The notes below the pieces were generated by a model that saw only the letters and a list, made by a program, of their open reading frames with translations, did not search any database and was not told where the DNA came from. From contig NZ_CP051516.1 of the NCBI RefSeq assembly GCF_012689525.1, forward strand, positions 3,968,001 to 4,032,000: a DNA stretch of 64,000 bases. Reading direction: 5' to 3'. Each line of letters opens with the position of its first letter. Within the stretch, counting starts at the first letter, position 1. This document shows positions 35,843-46,891 of this stretch, piece after piece. The stretch comes from Paraburkholderia aromaticivorans (lineage in GTDB: Bacteria; Pseudomonadota; Gammaproteobacteria; Burkholderiales; Burkholderiaceae). The position numbers and the translations under genes are program-made.

Positions 35843-36159
35843 CGAGCGTCGCGGCCAGTGGGTCGCGCGCCGTGGCGCTGCGCGTGCGCGGCGCTGCAGA
35901 ACGGCTGCCCCGCCACCACCACGGAATCGCTCTTCGGCGCGTGCACGCCGCATTCGACGCACCGGATCATCGGCTCGGCGAGTTGCGCCGGCGCGGCAGC
36001 GCGCGCGCCGCCGTTCGGACCATTCGCACCCTTCGCACCCGCGGCGCCATTCGCGCCGGTGCCGTTGCGTTGGGACGCCTGCGCGTCATGACGACGCAGC
36101 GCCTTCACCAGCCACTGGCCGACGATGAACAACAGGATCAGCAGAAATATTTGTCGCAT
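35839..36159 (-). CDS. PP0621-family small membrane protein
   Basis: 106 residues. One N-terminal transmembrane helix ('IFLLILLFIVGQWLVKALRR'), a Gly/Ala/Asn-rich linker and a C-terminal finger 'RCVECGVHAPKSDSVVVAGQ' ending 'FCSAAHAQRH', where Cys/His residues could bind zinc. This matches the small family usually found between ampD and ccsA-like genes in betaproteobacteria. Function unknown. The 4-base overlap with ampD supports a shared transcript. Confidence 0.75.
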   Translation of the reverse strand: MRQIFLLILLFIVGQWLVKALRRHDAQASQRNGTGANGAAGAKGANGPNGGARAAAPAQLAEPMIRCVECGVHAPKSDSVVVAGQPFCSAAHAQRHGARPTGRDAR

Positions 36160-36168
36160 GGGACACGC

Positions 36169-37098
36169 TCACACTACAGCACGGTGCAACAGCACCTCGA
36201 AAACAAAACGGCTGCCGACGTACGCCAGCAACAGCGCGACGAACGACGCCAGCACCCAGCGCAATGCCGCACGGCCGCGCCAGCCGGAAACCTTGCGCGC
36301 GGTCAGCAGCGCGCCGAACATCACCCACGAAAGAATCGCAAACACGGTCTTGTGATCGAGCCGCAACGCGCGGTCGACCAGTTGCTCGCTGAACAGAATG
36401 CCCGACACCAACGTTAGCGTCAGCAGGACGAAACCCGCGCCGATCAAACGGAACAGCAGCTTCTCCAGCGTAAGCAGCGGCGGCAGCGTGTCGAGCCAGC
36501 TCGACAGCCAGCCGTTGCCCGCCGCGGCCGCGTGCCGCTGCGCGATGCCGCCGCGCATGGCATGCAGACGCCGCTCGACCAGCAGCATCAGAATGGCGTG
36601 CAGCGCCGCGATCGCGAACAGACCGTAGGCGATGTTGGCGATCAGGAAGTGCAGCTTGAACATCGGCGCGGCCGAATACGGCAGCACGCGCACGCCGTTG
36701 AACGCCAGCGGCAACAACGAGGCGACGCACGCGAGCGGCAAGACCAGCAGGCGCAAACCGTCGAGCGGAAAGAAAAAGCTCTCGATCCAGTAGATGCCGG
36801 CGCCAAGCCAGAACATGGCCGACAGCGCGAACGCGAAACCGAACACCATCGCGTTCTGCGGGAAGATGGTGGTATGCAGCAGCACGCCGTGAGCGAGCAG
36901 CGCCACGAACAGCAGCGCGCGTCCCGAGGTGCTCATGCCCGAAGCGGCCGACGGCGTCGACAAAGGCGCCGCGGCGGCAGGCACGGGCGGCACGCTCTCG
37001 AGCATAGGGCGCAGCGCGGCGTGCCGGTGCGAGCGCCAGCCGGCCACGGCTAGACCGCCGTAGAGGAGCGCAGTGAGGGCATACAGTACAATATCCAT
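36169..37098 (-). CDS. CcsA/YpjD-family cytochrome c assembly-like membrane protein
   Basis: 309 residues with about eight hydrophobic helices. Family blocks are 'LALSAMFWLGAGIYWIESFF' near 90-110, 'KLHFLIANIAYGLFAIAALH' and the C-terminal 'LDHKTVFAILSWVMFGALL'; His residues in 'HFLIAN' and 'DHKTVF' are the usual haem-binding candidates. The YpjD/HemX branch lacks the tryptophan-rich loop of true CcsA, and its role is poorly known. It is divergent from ffh (81-base gap). Confidence 0.85.
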   Translation of the reverse strand: MDIVLYALTALLYGGLAVAGWRSHRHAALRPMLESVPPVPAAAAPLSTPSAASGMSTSGRALLFVALLAHGVLLHTTIFPQNAMVFGFAFALSAMFWLGAGIYWIESFFFPLDGLRLLVLPLACVASLLPLAFNGVRVLPYSAAPMFKLHFLIANIAYGLFAIAALHAILMLLVERRLHAMRGGIAQRHAAAAGNGWLSSWLDTLPPLLTLEKLLFRLIGAGFVLLTLTLVSGILFSEQLVDRALRLDHKTVFAILSWVMFGALLTARKVSGWRGRAALRWVLASFVALLLAYVGSRFVFEVLLHRAVV

Positions 37099-37179
37099 AT
37101 TCGAAGTTTACACTAGGCCCCTACTCCGCGACGTCTTCCACTTCGCGCGCCGCCCGGGCCGCTCTGTTCATCGCTCCCC

Positions 37180-38547
37180 ATGCTCGACAATCTGACTCAA
37201 CGGATGGCGCGCGTCGTCAAGACGCTGCGCGGCGAAGCCCGGCTCACCGAGGCGAACACCCAGGAAATGCTGCGCGAGGTGCGTCTTGCGCTGCTCGAGG
37301 CCGACGTGGCGCTGCCCGTCGTGCGCGAGTTCATCGCCAAGGTGAAGGAAAAGGCGCTCGGCGAGGAAGTCATCAGCAGCCTCTCGCCGGGCCAGGCGCT
37401 GGTCGCCGTGGTGCAGCGCGAGCTGACCGCGATCATCGGCGGCGACTACGAAGGCAAGGCGGTCGAGCTCAACCTCGCCGTCACGCCGCCGGCCGTCATC
37501 CTGATGGCGGGCCTGCAGGGCGCCGGTAAGACGACCACCGTCGGCAAGCTCGCCAAGCTGCTGCGCGAGAAGTACAAGAAAAAAGTACTGACCGTGTCGT
37601 GCGACGTTTACCGCCCTGCCGCTATCGCGCAGTTGAAGACGGTGACCGAGCAGGTCGGCGCGGATTTCTTCCCGTCGGAACCGGATCAGAAACCGGTCGA
37701 CATCGCGCGTGCCGCCGTAGATTGGGCCAAGCGCCACTATCACGACGTGCTGCTGGTCGACACGGCCGGTCGTCTCGGTATCGACGAAGTGATGATGCAG
37801 GAAATCACCGCGCTGCACAGCACGCTGAAGCCGGCGGAAACGCTGTTCGTGGTCGACGCGATGCTCGGCCAGGACGCGGTGAACACCGCCAAGGCGTTTA
37901 GCGACGCGCTGCCGCTGACCGGCGTGGTCCTCACCAAGCTCGACGGCGACTCGCGCGGTGGCGCGGCGCTCTCCGTGCGTCATGTCACCGGCAAGCCGAT
38001 CAAGTTCGTCGGCGTCGCGGAAAAGCTCGACGGCCTCGAAGTCTTCTACCCGGATCGCATGGCGAACCGGATTCTCGGCATGGGCGACATTCTCGCCCTC
38101 GTCGAAGAAGCGCAACGCGGTGTGGACGTGCAGGCCGCGCAGAAGCTCGCCGACAAGGTCAAGAAGGGCGGCGACTTCGATCTGAACGATTTCCGCGCGC
38201 AGCTGACGCAAATGAAGGGCATGGGCGGCCTGTCGTCGCTGATGGACAAACTGCCCGCGCAATTCCAGCAGGCCGCTGCCGGCGCCAACATGAGCCAAGC
38301 CGAAAAGCAGATGCGCCGCATGGAAGGCATCATCAATTCCATGACGCCGCAGGAGCGTGCCAAGCCCGATCTGATCAAGGCCACGCGCAAGCGCCGCATT
38401 GCCGCGGGCGCGGGCGTGCAGGTGCAGGAAGTCAACCGCATGCTGAATCAGTACGACCAGATGCGCACCATGATGAAAAAGCTCAAGGGCGGCAATCTGC
38501 AAAAGATGATGCGCGGCATGAAGGGCATGTTGCCCGGCATGCGCTAA
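37180..38547 (+). CDS. ffh: Signal recognition particle protein Ffh
   Basis: 455 residues with N, G and M domains. G domain: 'LMAGLQGAGKTTTVGKLAKL' (P-loop near 105-120), 'VSCDVYRPAAIAQL', 'DVLLVDTAGRLGIDE', 'VLTKLDGDSRGGAALS' and 'GVAEKLDGLEVFYPDRMANR'. The M domain is Met-rich ('MKGMGGLSSLMDKLPAQFQQ', 'MRTMMKKLKGGNLQKMMRGM') and binds 4.5S RNA and signal sequences. It targets inner-membrane proteins co-translationally with FtsY. Confidence 0.97.
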   Translation: MLDNLTQRMARVVKTLRGEARLTEANTQEMLREVRLALLEADVALPVVREFIAKVKEKALGEEVISSLSPGQALVAVVQRELTAIIGGDYEGKAVELNLAVTPPAVILMAGLQGAGKTTTVGKLAKLLREKYKKKVLTVSCDVYRPAAIAQLKTVTEQVGADFFPSEPDQKPVDIARAAVDWAKRHYHDVLLVDTAGRLGIDEVMMQEITALHSTLKPAETLFVVDAMLGQDAVNTAKAFSDALPLTGVVLTKLDGDSRGGAALSVRHVTGKPIKFVGVAEKLDGLEVFYPDRMANRILGMGDILALVEEAQRGVDVQAAQKLADKVKKGGDFDLNDFRAQLTQMKGMGGLSSLMDKLPAQFQQAAAGANMSQAEKQMRRMEGIINSMTPQERAKPDLIKATRKRRIAAGAGVQVQEVNRMLNQYDQMRTMMKKLKGGNLQKMMRGMKGMLPGMR

Positions 38548-38689
38548 GCTTTAGCAAGATGGTGGCGCGCGCGTTCCGCGCATGGACCACGGAACACGCG
38601 GCTGACTCCGGATTCGTGCGGGTTTATTCTGTACCGCGCGCCGCCGATCTCACCCACACTATGTATACAGTTACCGCCCGTCAGACGTC

Positions 38690-39241
38690 ATGAACCGCGA
38701 AGAAGCTCTCCACATTTTTAGCCACTCCGAAGAAATCGTTTCGGCCGACGACGTGAACGCGTCGATCAGCGGCATGGCAACCGCCATCCGCAATGAGATG
38801 AGCGAGGACTTCCCGCTCGTGCTGTCGGTCATGGGCGGCGCGGCGGTGTTCACCGGCATGCTGCTGCCGCACCTCGATTTCCCGCTCGAATTCGACTACA
38901 TCCACCTGACCCGCTACCGAAACACCACCAAGGGCGGCAACGAGATGCAGTGGCGCGTGGCGCCGGCGGAGTCGGTGAAGGATCGCGTCGTGCTGGTGCT
39001 CGACGATATCCTCGACGAAGGCGAGACGATGGCCGCGATCCGCGACCGTATTCTCGCGATGGGCGCGAAGCGCTTCCTGAGCGCGGTGCTGTGCGAGAAG
39101 ATCATTCCGAAAGCCAAACCGCTGCGTCCGGATTATTGCGGGTTCGAAGTGCCGGACCGTTACGTGTTCGGCTGCGGCATGGATGCGAAGGGTTACTGGC
39201 GCAACCTGCCCACGATTCGCGCGCTGACTGAAGGCGCTTGA
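38690..39241 (+). CDS. hpt: Hypoxanthine-guanine phosphoribosyltransferase
   Basis: 183 residues. The PRPP-binding motif 'VVLVLDDILDEGETMAAIRD' sits near residues 102-121, with 'FPLVLSVMGGAAVFTGMLLP' and 'FDYIHLTRYRNTTKGG' upstream and 'YVFGCGMDAKGYWRNLP' at the end. It salvages purine bases with PRPP to give IMP/GMP. It is followed by a strong intrinsic terminator. Confidence 0.93.
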   Translation: MNREEALHIFSHSEEIVSADDVNASISGMATAIRNEMSEDFPLVLSVMGGAAVFTGMLLPHLDFPLEFDYIHLTRYRNTTKGGNEMQWRVAPAESVKDRVVLVLDDILDEGETMAAIRDRILAMGAKRFLSAVLCEKIIPKAKPLRPDYCGFEVPDRYVFGCGMDAKGYWRNLPTIRALTEGA

Positions 39242-39285
39242 TGCTTGTTTGAAGCAGCCGCCTGCGGGCGGCGAATCGGTATAAG

Positions 39286-39314
39286 AAAAGCGGCTCCTGT
39301 GAGCCGCTTTTTTT
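39286..39314 (+). terminator. Intrinsic terminator after hpt
   Basis: AAAAGCGGCTC (39286-39296), CTGT, GAGCCGCTTTT (39301-39311) with the T-run continuing to 39314. Nearly symmetrical, so it can also serve the convergent marC gene. Confidence 0.9.
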
Positions 39315-39361
39315 GCGCTGCATGGTACTGCACGGGCCTGGATGCGCCGCGGGCTCCGACC

Positions 39362-39961
39362 TCACAGTTGATGTACGAACGACCTGATCCCGCCAAGCAT
39401 CATCTCCACTGAAATCGCCACCAGCACGAGGCCCATCAGCCGTTCGAACGCCATCATTGCGCGCTCGCCCAGCCACGCCTGAATGCGCTCGGCCAGCATC
39501 AGCACGATCGCGCAGACGACCATCGTGACAGTCAGCGCGCCGATCCACTCGAACATCTTGCCGGGCGCCTGCGACGTCAGCAGCATCACGGTAGCCAGCG
39601 CCGACGGACCCGCCAGCGCCGGAATGGCGAGCGGCACGATCAACGGTTCGCCGCCGCGCGTGTCGCCGCCGAAGGGACCGTCCGGATGCGGAAACACCAT
39701 TCTGAGCGCGATGAGAAACAGCACGATCCCGCCGCCGATACGCAACGACTGGTCGGTCAGGCTCATCATGCGCAGAAAACCGTCGCCGACCACCATGAAG
39801 ATCAGCAGGATCGCAAACGCGATCGCCACCTCGCGGAGAATGACGATCGTGCGCCGCTTCGGCGACACACCGCGCAGACAACTGATGAAGAGCGGAATGT
39901 TGCCGAGCGGATCGGTGATCAGAATCAGCAGGACGGTCGCAGACAGGAAGGTGTACTCCAC
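39362..39961 (-). CDS. MarC-family integral membrane protein
   Basis: 199 residues with six hydrophobic segments. The N-terminal 'VLLILITDPLGNIPLFISCL' and the repeated 'LLIFMVVGDGFLRMMSLTDQ', 'SLRIGGGIVLFLIALRMVFP' and 'LAIPALAGPSALATVMLL' are MarC hallmarks. The family was once linked to antibiotic resistance, which is now doubted, and its transport function is unproven. It lies 12 bases after proS on the same strand. Confidence 0.92.
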   Translation of the reverse strand: MEYTFLSATVLLILITDPLGNIPLFISCLRGVSPKRRTIVILREVAIAFAILLIFMVVGDGFLRMMSLTDQSLRIGGGIVLFLIALRMVFPHPDGPFGGDTRGGEPLIVPLAIPALAGPSALATVMLLTSQAPGKMFEWIGALTVTMVVCAIVLMLAERIQAWLGERAMMAFERLMGLVLVAISVEMMLGGIRSFVHQL

Positions 39962-39973
39962 CGTCCGCTCCGC

Positions 39974-41710
39974 TTAGCGCGCCAACGCTGCGCGAACTTT
40001 CCCGATCACCGTTTGCGCGGCGTCTTCGACCGGCAGCAGCGTCGCTTCAGCGTCGCGGCGGCCCTGGTATTCGAGCTTGCCTTCCTTCAGGCCACGGTCG
40101 CCGATCACGAGACGATGCGGCACGCCGATCAGCTCCCAGTCGGCGAACATCACGCCCGGGCGCTCGCCGCGGTCGTCGAGGATCACGTCGATGCCGGCTT
40201 CGACCAGTGCCGCATACAGCTTGTCGGCCTGCTCGCGCACGGCTTCGCTGCGGTCGTAACCCATCGGGCACAGCACGACTTCGAACGGCGCGATCGATTC
40301 CGGCCAGATGATGCCCTTGTCGTCGAAATTCTGTTCGATCGCGGCGCCCAGGATACGCGTGACGCCAATCCCGTAGCAGCCCATTTCCATCGGCCGCGGC
40401 TTGCCGGTTTCGTCGAGGCAGGTTGCGTTCATCGCTTCGGAATACTTGGTGCCGAGCTGGAACACGTGGCCCACTTCGATACCGCGGCAGATGTCGATCA
40501 CGCCCTTGCCGTCCGGCGACGGGTCGCCCTTCTGCACGTTGCGAATGTCGGCGACGACCGGTTCCGGCAGATCGCGGCCCCAGTTCACACCGGTGGTGTG
40601 GTAATCCACCTCGTTCGAGCCGACCACGAAGTCGCTCATGTTCGCGACCGTGCGATCCGCGACCACCTTGATCGGCTTCTTCGTGTCGATCGGACCGAGG
40701 TAACCCGGCGGCGTACCGAAGGTTTCGATAATTTCAGCCTCGGTCGCCATGCGGAAGTCGACCAGACCCGGCAGCTTGCTCGCCTTGATCTCGTTCAGAT
40801 CGTGGTCGCCGCGCAGCATCAGCAACCAGATGGTCGGCTCGGCGCCTTCATTTTCGGTGGCGAGGATGATCGACTTGATCGTGCGCTCGAGCGGAATGTT
40901 CAGCAGCTCAGCCACCGCCTCGCACTTCGCCTTGCCCGGCGTGGCGGTCTTCTTCATCTCTTCGGCGGGTGCCGCGCGTTCCGCGTAGAGCGGCAGCGCT
41001 TCGGCCGCTTCGACGTTCGCCGCGAACTCGGAGGTCGGGCAATAGGCGATCGCGTCTTCGCCGGTCTCGGCGATCACGTGGAATTCGTGCGAGCCGCTGC
41101 CGCCGATCGAACCGTTGTCCGCCGCCACCGCGCGGAAGTCCAGACCGAGGCGCGTGAAAATGCGCACGTACGCGTCGTACATCTTGCGATACGACTCGCG
41201 CAGGCCATCCATATCCTTGTCGAACGAGTACGCGTCTTTCATGATGAATTCGCGGCCGCGCATCACGCCGAAACGCGGACGGATCTCGTCGCGGAACTTG
41301 GTCTGGATCTGGTAGAAGTTCACCGGCAACTGGCGATAGCTCTTGATCTGATTGCGCGCAATATCAGTAACCACTTCTTCGTGGGTCGGTCCGATCACGA
41401 AATCGGACTGCCTGCGATCCTTGAAGCGCAGCAGCTCGGGACCGTATTTTTCCCAGCGGCCCGATTCCTGCCACAACTCGGCCGGCTGCACCGCCGGCAT
41501 CAGCAACTCAATGCCGCCCGCCCGGTTCATTTCTTCACGCACGATGGCTTCCACCTTGCGGATCGAACGCAGGCCGACCGGCAGGTAGTTATAGATACCG
41601 CCGGCGACGCGCCGGATCATGCCGGCGCGCACCATGAGCTTGTGGCTGACGATCTCTGCGTCAGCGGGAGCTTCTTTGAGGGTACCGATAAAGAAACGGG
41701 AAGCTTTCAT
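39974..41710 (-). CDS. proS: Prolyl-tRNA synthetase
   Basis: 578 residues, the long bacterial type with the editing insertion. Class II motifs: '[20 protein letters not shown]' (motif 1), '[20 protein letters not shown]' with '[19 protein letters not shown]' (motif 2), and '[20 protein letters not shown]' (motif 3). The INS editing domain is about 220-400, and the anticodon-binding domain closes the protein. It charges tRNA-Pro; a tRNA-Pro gene is also in this window. Confidence 0.97.
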   Translation of the reverse strand: MKASRFFIGTLKEAPADAEIVSHKLMVRAGMIRRVAGGIYNYLPVGLRSIRKVEAIVREEMNRAGGIELLMPAVQPAELWQESGRWEKYGPELLRFKDRRQSDFVIGPTHEEVVTDIARNQIKSYRQLPVNFYQIQTKFRDEIRPRFGVMRGREFIMKDAYSFDKDMDGLRESYRKMYDAYVRIFTRLGLDFRAVAADNGSIGGSGSHEFHVIAETGEDAIAYCPTSEFAANVEAAEALPLYAERAAPAEEMKKTATPGKAKCEAVAELLNIPLERTIKSIILATENEGAEPTIWLLMLRGDHDLNEIKASKLPGLVDFRMATEAEIIETFGTPPGYLGPIDTKKPIKVVADRTVANMSDFVVGSNEVDYHTTGVNWGRDLPEPVVADIRNVQKGDPSPDGKGVIDICRGIEVGHVFQLGTKYSEAMNATCLDETGKPRPMEMGCYGIGVTRILGAAIEQNFDDKGIIWPESIAPFEVVLCPMGYDRSEAVREQADKLYAALVEAGIDVILDDRGERPGVMFADWELIGVPHRLVIGDRGLKEGKLEYQGRRDAEATLLPVEDAAQTVIGKVRAALAR

Positions 41711-42025
41711 TCAGATTATCCAAAAGCGGCGGCTCCGGAGGGACCGCCCGAAAGGTGAAAACGGTGGGGAAATCGACACAGATCCGGCTCTGGGCCGGCA
41801 CGGCTCGCCTGACAATGACACTGACACCGGCACAGCGCAACCCGACCGCAGCGCCGAAGCCGCCGCGCAAAGCCTTTGCACAAGGGATAAGGCGCGGAAA
41901 GACTGACAGGCTACCGCAAACGCGGGTCTTTGGCGGCGAATCGTTCCAATCTGGCGCGAATCGGTGCGTCAGGCGCGTTATCTGTTTATAATCAAAGCAA
42001 TTTTAAAGGATTCGAAGGTGGTTGT

Positions 42026-42766
42026 ATGCTGGATCGTGAAGGCTTTCGCCCGAACGTCGGCATCATCCTCTTGAACGCGCACAACGAGGTGTTTTGGGGC
42101 AAACGGCTCCGTGAACATTCCTGGCAGTTTCCGCAAGGGGGCATCAAGTACGGAGAGACCCCCGTGCAAGCGATGTATCGGGAGTTACACGAAGAAACCG
42201 GGCTGCTTCCTGAGCACGTCAAGGTGATTGGTCGCACGCGCGACTGGTTGCGTTACGAGGTGCCTGACAAGTTCATCAAGCGCGAAGTACGCGGTCATTA
42301 CCGCGGCCAGAAACAAATCTGGTTTTTGCTCCGGATGGTTGGACGCGATTGCGACATCTGCTTGCGCGCCACCGACCACCCTGAGTTCGATGCGTGGCGC
42401 TGGAACGAGTACTGGGTGCCGCTCGACTGTGTGATCGAGTTCAAGCGGGATGTATATCAGTTGGCGCTGACGGAGCTATCCCGTTTCATGCGCCGGGCTG
42501 CGCCGCGTGCGGAAAAACCTGGCGGGCACCATGGGCCGCGTTATCCCCGGATAGCGTCGTCAATGGAAAGTCCGCCGGATTCCACGGTAATGACGGTGAC
42601 TTCTGTGACCACCGTCAGCATCGAAACATCGCTTCACGTAACGATCGCGGCCGATTGCGGTCCGGGGTCCGGCTCAACGGCAGAAGTCGACGCCGCGCCG
42701 GAACACGAAGACGAATCGGCAGGCGAAACGGCCGGCTCGCTGTTCCGCCCGGGCGTGCGCAATTAA
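42026..42766 (+). CDS. rppH: RNA 5'-pyrophosphohydrolase
   Basis: 246 residues from ATG 42026 (AAGG ribosome site about 8 bases upstream). The Nudix box is complete: '[20 protein letters not shown]' followed by TGL, near residues 39-61. N-terminal '[17 protein letters not shown]' is RppH-specific. It removes pyrophosphate from 5'-triphosphate mRNAs and so starts RNase E decay. The C-terminal 75 residues form a low-complexity acidic/Thr-rich tail, longer than in E. coli but usual in Burkholderiales. Confidence 0.94.
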   Translation: MLDREGFRPNVGIILLNAHNEVFWGKRLREHSWQFPQGGIKYGETPVQAMYRELHEETGLLPEHVKVIGRTRDWLRYEVPDKFIKREVRGHYRGQKQIWFLLRMVGRDCDICLRATDHPEFDAWRWNEYWVPLDCVIEFKRDVYQLALTELSRFMRRAAPRAEKPGGHHGPRYPRIASSMESPPDSTVMTVTSVTTVSIETSLHVTIAADCGPGSGSTAEVDAAPEHEDESAGETAGSLFRPGVRN

Positions 42767-42843
42767 CAACTCTGTGCGGCTGTCCACGCCGCCTCTCTCT
42801 GGCGCGGCTGGTCGAGCCGCGCCAGTGTTTCGAGGAAATCATA

Positions 42844-43401
42844 TTGAAAGCACTTGCTCTCGTCGTGGCGTGCGTCGCCACCGGCGCCCTGCTGGCTGGT
42901 TGTTCGAGTGCCGGCAAACCTACTAATAAAGACGACAGCGCGTTTACCTATTTGCTGGACCGCCAGAGCAACTGGGTAGAGAACAAGGTCGACACTCTGC
43001 CGCCGCTGCCGCAAGAGTCGAATCTGCTGCCCTTCGAAGTGTCTGGCAATACGCCGCTGCAGTTCGCGGTCGACCGGAATTCCCTGACCGTGGGTACGGA
43101 CGGAGTGGTTCGCTTTACCGTCGTCGTGGCAAGCCCGAGCGGCGCTCGTAACGTAATCTATGAAGGGATTCGCTGCGACACGTATGAATGGCGCCAGTAT
43201 GCGGGCCTGAATTCTGATCACGACGGCTGGGATACAACCGTCGCGAACGACTTCACGCGCATCGAGAATGGCGCGCTGAACGCCTATCAGGCGGCGCTGT
43301 ATCAGGACTACCTGTGCGCGAACAAGATACCCATGGGGAACGCGGCCTCGATTCTGGAGAACATCCGCTATAAGCGCACAGCGAGTTCGTCGATTCACTG
43401 A
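42844..43401 (+). CDS. CNP1-like family lipoprotein
   Basis: 185 residues from TTG 42844, with GAGGA seven bases upstream. The signal peptide ends in lipobox 'ALLAGC' (Cys about residue 19), so it is a lipoprotein. The mature part has 'SNWVENKVDTLPPLPQESNL' and 'VIYEGIRCDTYEWRQYAGLN', seen in the CNP1-like family named after a Neisseria protein. Function unknown, envelope location expected. The frame is open far upstream but lacks homology and a ribosome site there. Confidence 0.85.
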   Translation: MKALALVVACVATGALLAGCSSAGKPTNKDDSAFTYLLDRQSNWVENKVDTLPPLPQESNLLPFEVSGNTPLQFAVDRNSLTVGTDGVVRFTVVVASPSGARNVIYEGIRCDTYEWRQYAGLNSDHDGWDTTVANDFTRIENGALNAYQAALYQDYLCANKIPMGNAASILENIRYKRTASSSIH

Positions 43402-43430
43402 GCTTTGGATCGACGCAGGTTGCGGGCGTG

Positions 43431-43467
43431 AAAAAAGCCGTTCCAGCTCCCGCTGAAACGGCTTTTT
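43431..43467. terminator. Bidirectional intrinsic terminator
   Basis: AAAAAAGCCGTT, then an inner CAGC-TCCC-GCTG, then AACGGCTTTTT. A-run and T-run on either side let it end both the CNP1-like gene and the convergent proB. Confidence 0.9.
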
Positions 43468-43510
43468 GTTTGCCGTATCCGTGTCCCCGCGCTTGGCGAC
43501 TATCAGTGAC

Positions 43511-44629
43511 TTAGATCAGCACCAGGTTGTCGCGGTGAATCAGCTCCGGTTCGAGCATATAGCCAAGCACCGATTCAATCTCGCCACTTGGGCGCCGCTG
43601 AATCAGCTTGGTTTCCGCGCTGCTGTAGTTCGTCAGGCCGCGCGCCACTTCGCGCCCTGCGGCGCTCAGACAAGCGATCACTTCACCGCGCGCAAACGCA
43701 CCCTGAACGCCGACGATACCGATAGGCAGCAGGCTCTTGCCGCCTTCGGTCAGTTTTTCGACGGCGCCGTCGTCGATCACCACATGCCCGCGCACCTGCA
43801 AGTGATCCGCCATCCATTGCTTGCGCGCCGCCATCCGCGCCGTGCGCGCGATCAACTGCGTGCCGATCGCCTCGCCCGAGGCCAGCCGCGACAACACATC
43901 CGCTTCGCGCCCGCTTGCGATCACCGTATTGGCGCCACTGTGCGCCGCGCGCTTGGCGGCGAGAATCTTGGTCAGCATGCCGCCACGACCGAGACTCGAA
44001 CCCGCGCCGCCCGCCATCGCTTCGAGATCCGGCGCGCCGGCATCGGCTTGCTGGACCAGCGTGGCAGTCGGATCCTTGCGTGGGTCGGCGGTGAAAAGCC
44101 CTTGCTGATCAGTGAGGATGACGAGTGCGTCGCCTTCGATCAGGTTCGCGACGAGCGCACCCAACGTATCGTTGTCGCCGAATTTGATTTCGTCGGTGAC
44201 GACCGTGTCGTTCTCGTTGATGATCGGCACCACACCCAAGCGCAGAAGCGTGAGCAGTGTGGAGCGCGCATTCAGATAGCGTTCGCGATCGGCCAGATCG
44301 GCGTGCGTCAGCAGAATCTGCGCGGTCTGAATGGAATGCTCGGCAAAGCGGCTTTCGTAGACCTGCGCGAGACCCATTTGACCGACGGCCGCGGCCGCTT
44401 GCAGTTCGTCGATCTCGCGTGGCCGTTTGGTCCAACCGAGCCGTTGCATTCCTTCGGCAATGGCGCCCGAACTGACGAGCACCACTTCCTTGCCTTGCGC
44501 GCGCAGCGCGGCAATCTGCGCGGCCCAGCGGCCGATAGCGGCATGATCGAGGCCGCGCCCGTCATTCGTGACGAGGCTCGAACCGACTTTCACTACCAAT
44601 CGCCGTGAATCTGCGATGACGGAACGCAT
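43511..44629 (-). CDS. proB: Glutamate 5-kinase
   Basis: 372 residues: an amino acid kinase domain followed by a PUA domain (about 280-360). Motifs: '[20 protein letters not shown]', '[17 protein letters not shown]', '[20 protein letters not shown]' and '[20 protein letters not shown]'. It phosphorylates glutamate, the first step of proline synthesis, and is feedback-inhibited by proline. Downstream of obgE by 69 bases on the same strand. Confidence 0.96.
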   Translation of the reverse strand: MRSVIADSRRLVVKVGSSLVTNDGRGLDHAAIGRWAAQIAALRAQGKEVVLVSSGAIAEGMQRLGWTKRPREIDELQAAAAVGQMGLAQVYESRFAEHSIQTAQILLTHADLADRERYLNARSTLLTLLRLGVVPIINENDTVVTDEIKFGDNDTLGALVANLIEGDALVILTDQQGLFTADPRKDPTATLVQQADAGAPDLEAMAGGAGSSLGRGGMLTKILAAKRAAHSGANTVIASGREADVLSRLASGEAIGTQLIARTARMAARKQWMADHLQVRGHVVIDDGAVEKLTEGGKSLLPIGIVGVQGAFARGEVIACLSAAGREVARGLTNYSSAETKLIQRRPSGEIESVLGYMLEPELIHRDNLVLI

Positions 44630-44698
44630 TGTGCGCGGTCTCCCAAGATGACGCGTGTGCTTACCGGCAGCCCGCTCGGGCGCCGGCGCTGGAGCTTT

Positions 44699-45859
<1,161 letters not shown>

Positions 45860-45990
45860 CTAAATTTGATGCTACTGGATGCTGCTATTTTGCCGCGCCC
45901 GCCGCGAGCCGATCAATCGACCGAACGGCATAGGGCATATCGGCATGAAGGGCATTCCTGCCCATTCATCCGGCGAAAACCGCCGGAATA

Positions 45991-46023
45991 AAAAAGGCCC
46001 CGCTAACTTCGCGGGGCCTTTTT
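45991..46023. terminator. Intrinsic terminator after rplU-rpmA
   Basis: AAGGCCCCGC (45994-46003), TAACTTC, GCGGGGCCTT (46011-46020), flanked by A5 and T5. It lies between rpmA and obgE on the minus strand, so obgE probably has its own promoter or depends on read-through. A second small dyad (CCGGCG-AAAA-CCGCCGG, 45971-45987) lies beside it. Confidence 0.9.
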
Positions 46024-46052
46024 CCGGTCCTGAAGCCCGTGCCTGAGTAAAC

Positions 46053-46316
46053 TCAGACTGCTGCCGGGACGACGTTGACCATGTGCTTCTTCGCTGCGCC
46101 CTTCGTCGAGAAATTGACGTGGCCGTCCGTCAGCGCGAACAAGGTGTGATCCTTGCCGATGCCAACGTTTTCGCCCGGGTGCATACGCGTGCCACGTTGA
46201 CGAACGATGATGCCGCCAGCGTTGATAGCCTGACCGCCGTAAACCTTCACGCCAAGGCGCTTCGATTCGGAGTCGCGGCCGTTGCGGGATGATCCGCCTG
46301 CCTTTTTGTGTGCCAT
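46053..46316 (-). CDS. rpmA: 50S ribosomal protein L27
   Basis: 87 residues. The flexible N-terminus '[20 protein letters not shown]' reaches the peptidyl-transferase centre, followed by '[20 protein letters not shown]' and '[20 protein letters not shown]'. Full length, 25 bases after rplU. Confidence 0.98.
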   Translation of the reverse strand: MAHKKAGGSSRNGRDSESKRLGVKVYGGQAINAGGIIVRQRGTRMHPGENVGIGKDHTLFALTDGHVNFSTKGAAKKHMVNVVPAAV

Positions 46317-46341
46317 TTGATTTGCTCCTTAACCGGTGCGC

Positions 46342-46653
46342 TTACGCGTTGATCGCGTCGATGCGCAGTTCGGTATAGTTCTGGCGGTGGCCGCCATGCT
46401 TCTGGTAGTGCTTCCGGCGACGCATTTTAAAGATGGTCACTTTCTTGTGACGACCTTGCGACACGACGGTAGCCTTGACGGAAGCCCCACTGACCAGCGG
46501 CGCACCGAACTTAATCGATTCGCCTTCGCCCACTGCGAGAACCTGGTCGAGCGTGATTTCAGCGTCAATGTCTGCCGGTATCTGTTCTACTTTAAGTTTT
46601 TCGCCGACGGCAACTTTATACTGCTTGCCACCGGTTTTTATGACCGCGTACAT
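46342..46653 (-). CDS. rplU: 50S ribosomal protein L21
   Basis: 103 residues from ATG 46653 ('[20 protein letters not shown]'). The C-terminus '[20 protein letters not shown]' is the 23S rRNA-binding signature of L21. The open frame upstream is not part of the protein. First gene of the L21-L27 unit; it is divergent from ispB, with 238 bases between them for both promoters. Confidence 0.98.
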   Translation of the reverse strand: MYAVIKTGGKQYKVAVGEKLKVEQIPADIDAEITLDQVLAVGEGESIKFGAPLVSGASVKATVVSQGRHKKVTIFKMRRRKHYQKHGGHRQNYTELRIDAINA

Positions 46654-46891
46654 TGAGAACCTCACTCTGTGTTCATTTTTCCCACGCACCGCGCGCGGAA
46701 ACCCGTGATTATACATAGAGTTAGCTACTCGGTCAAAACTCATTGAGTGGCGCCGCGCGTGGCGGTCGGCGCCTTGCCGCACAGCCCTGACGCGCGGTTC
46801 TGCCGCCGCCCGGAACAGCCGCGCCGCAGCCTGCGACCCGGAACTGTCGCGATTCGCCTTATAATTCGCGGCACTACCCAATTCAGCCATC

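Noticed and set aside
42394..42843. 150-codon upstream extension of the CNP1-like lipoprotein
   Set aside because: It overlaps rppH in another frame and would bury the signal peptide; the TTG at 42844 has a good ribosome site.
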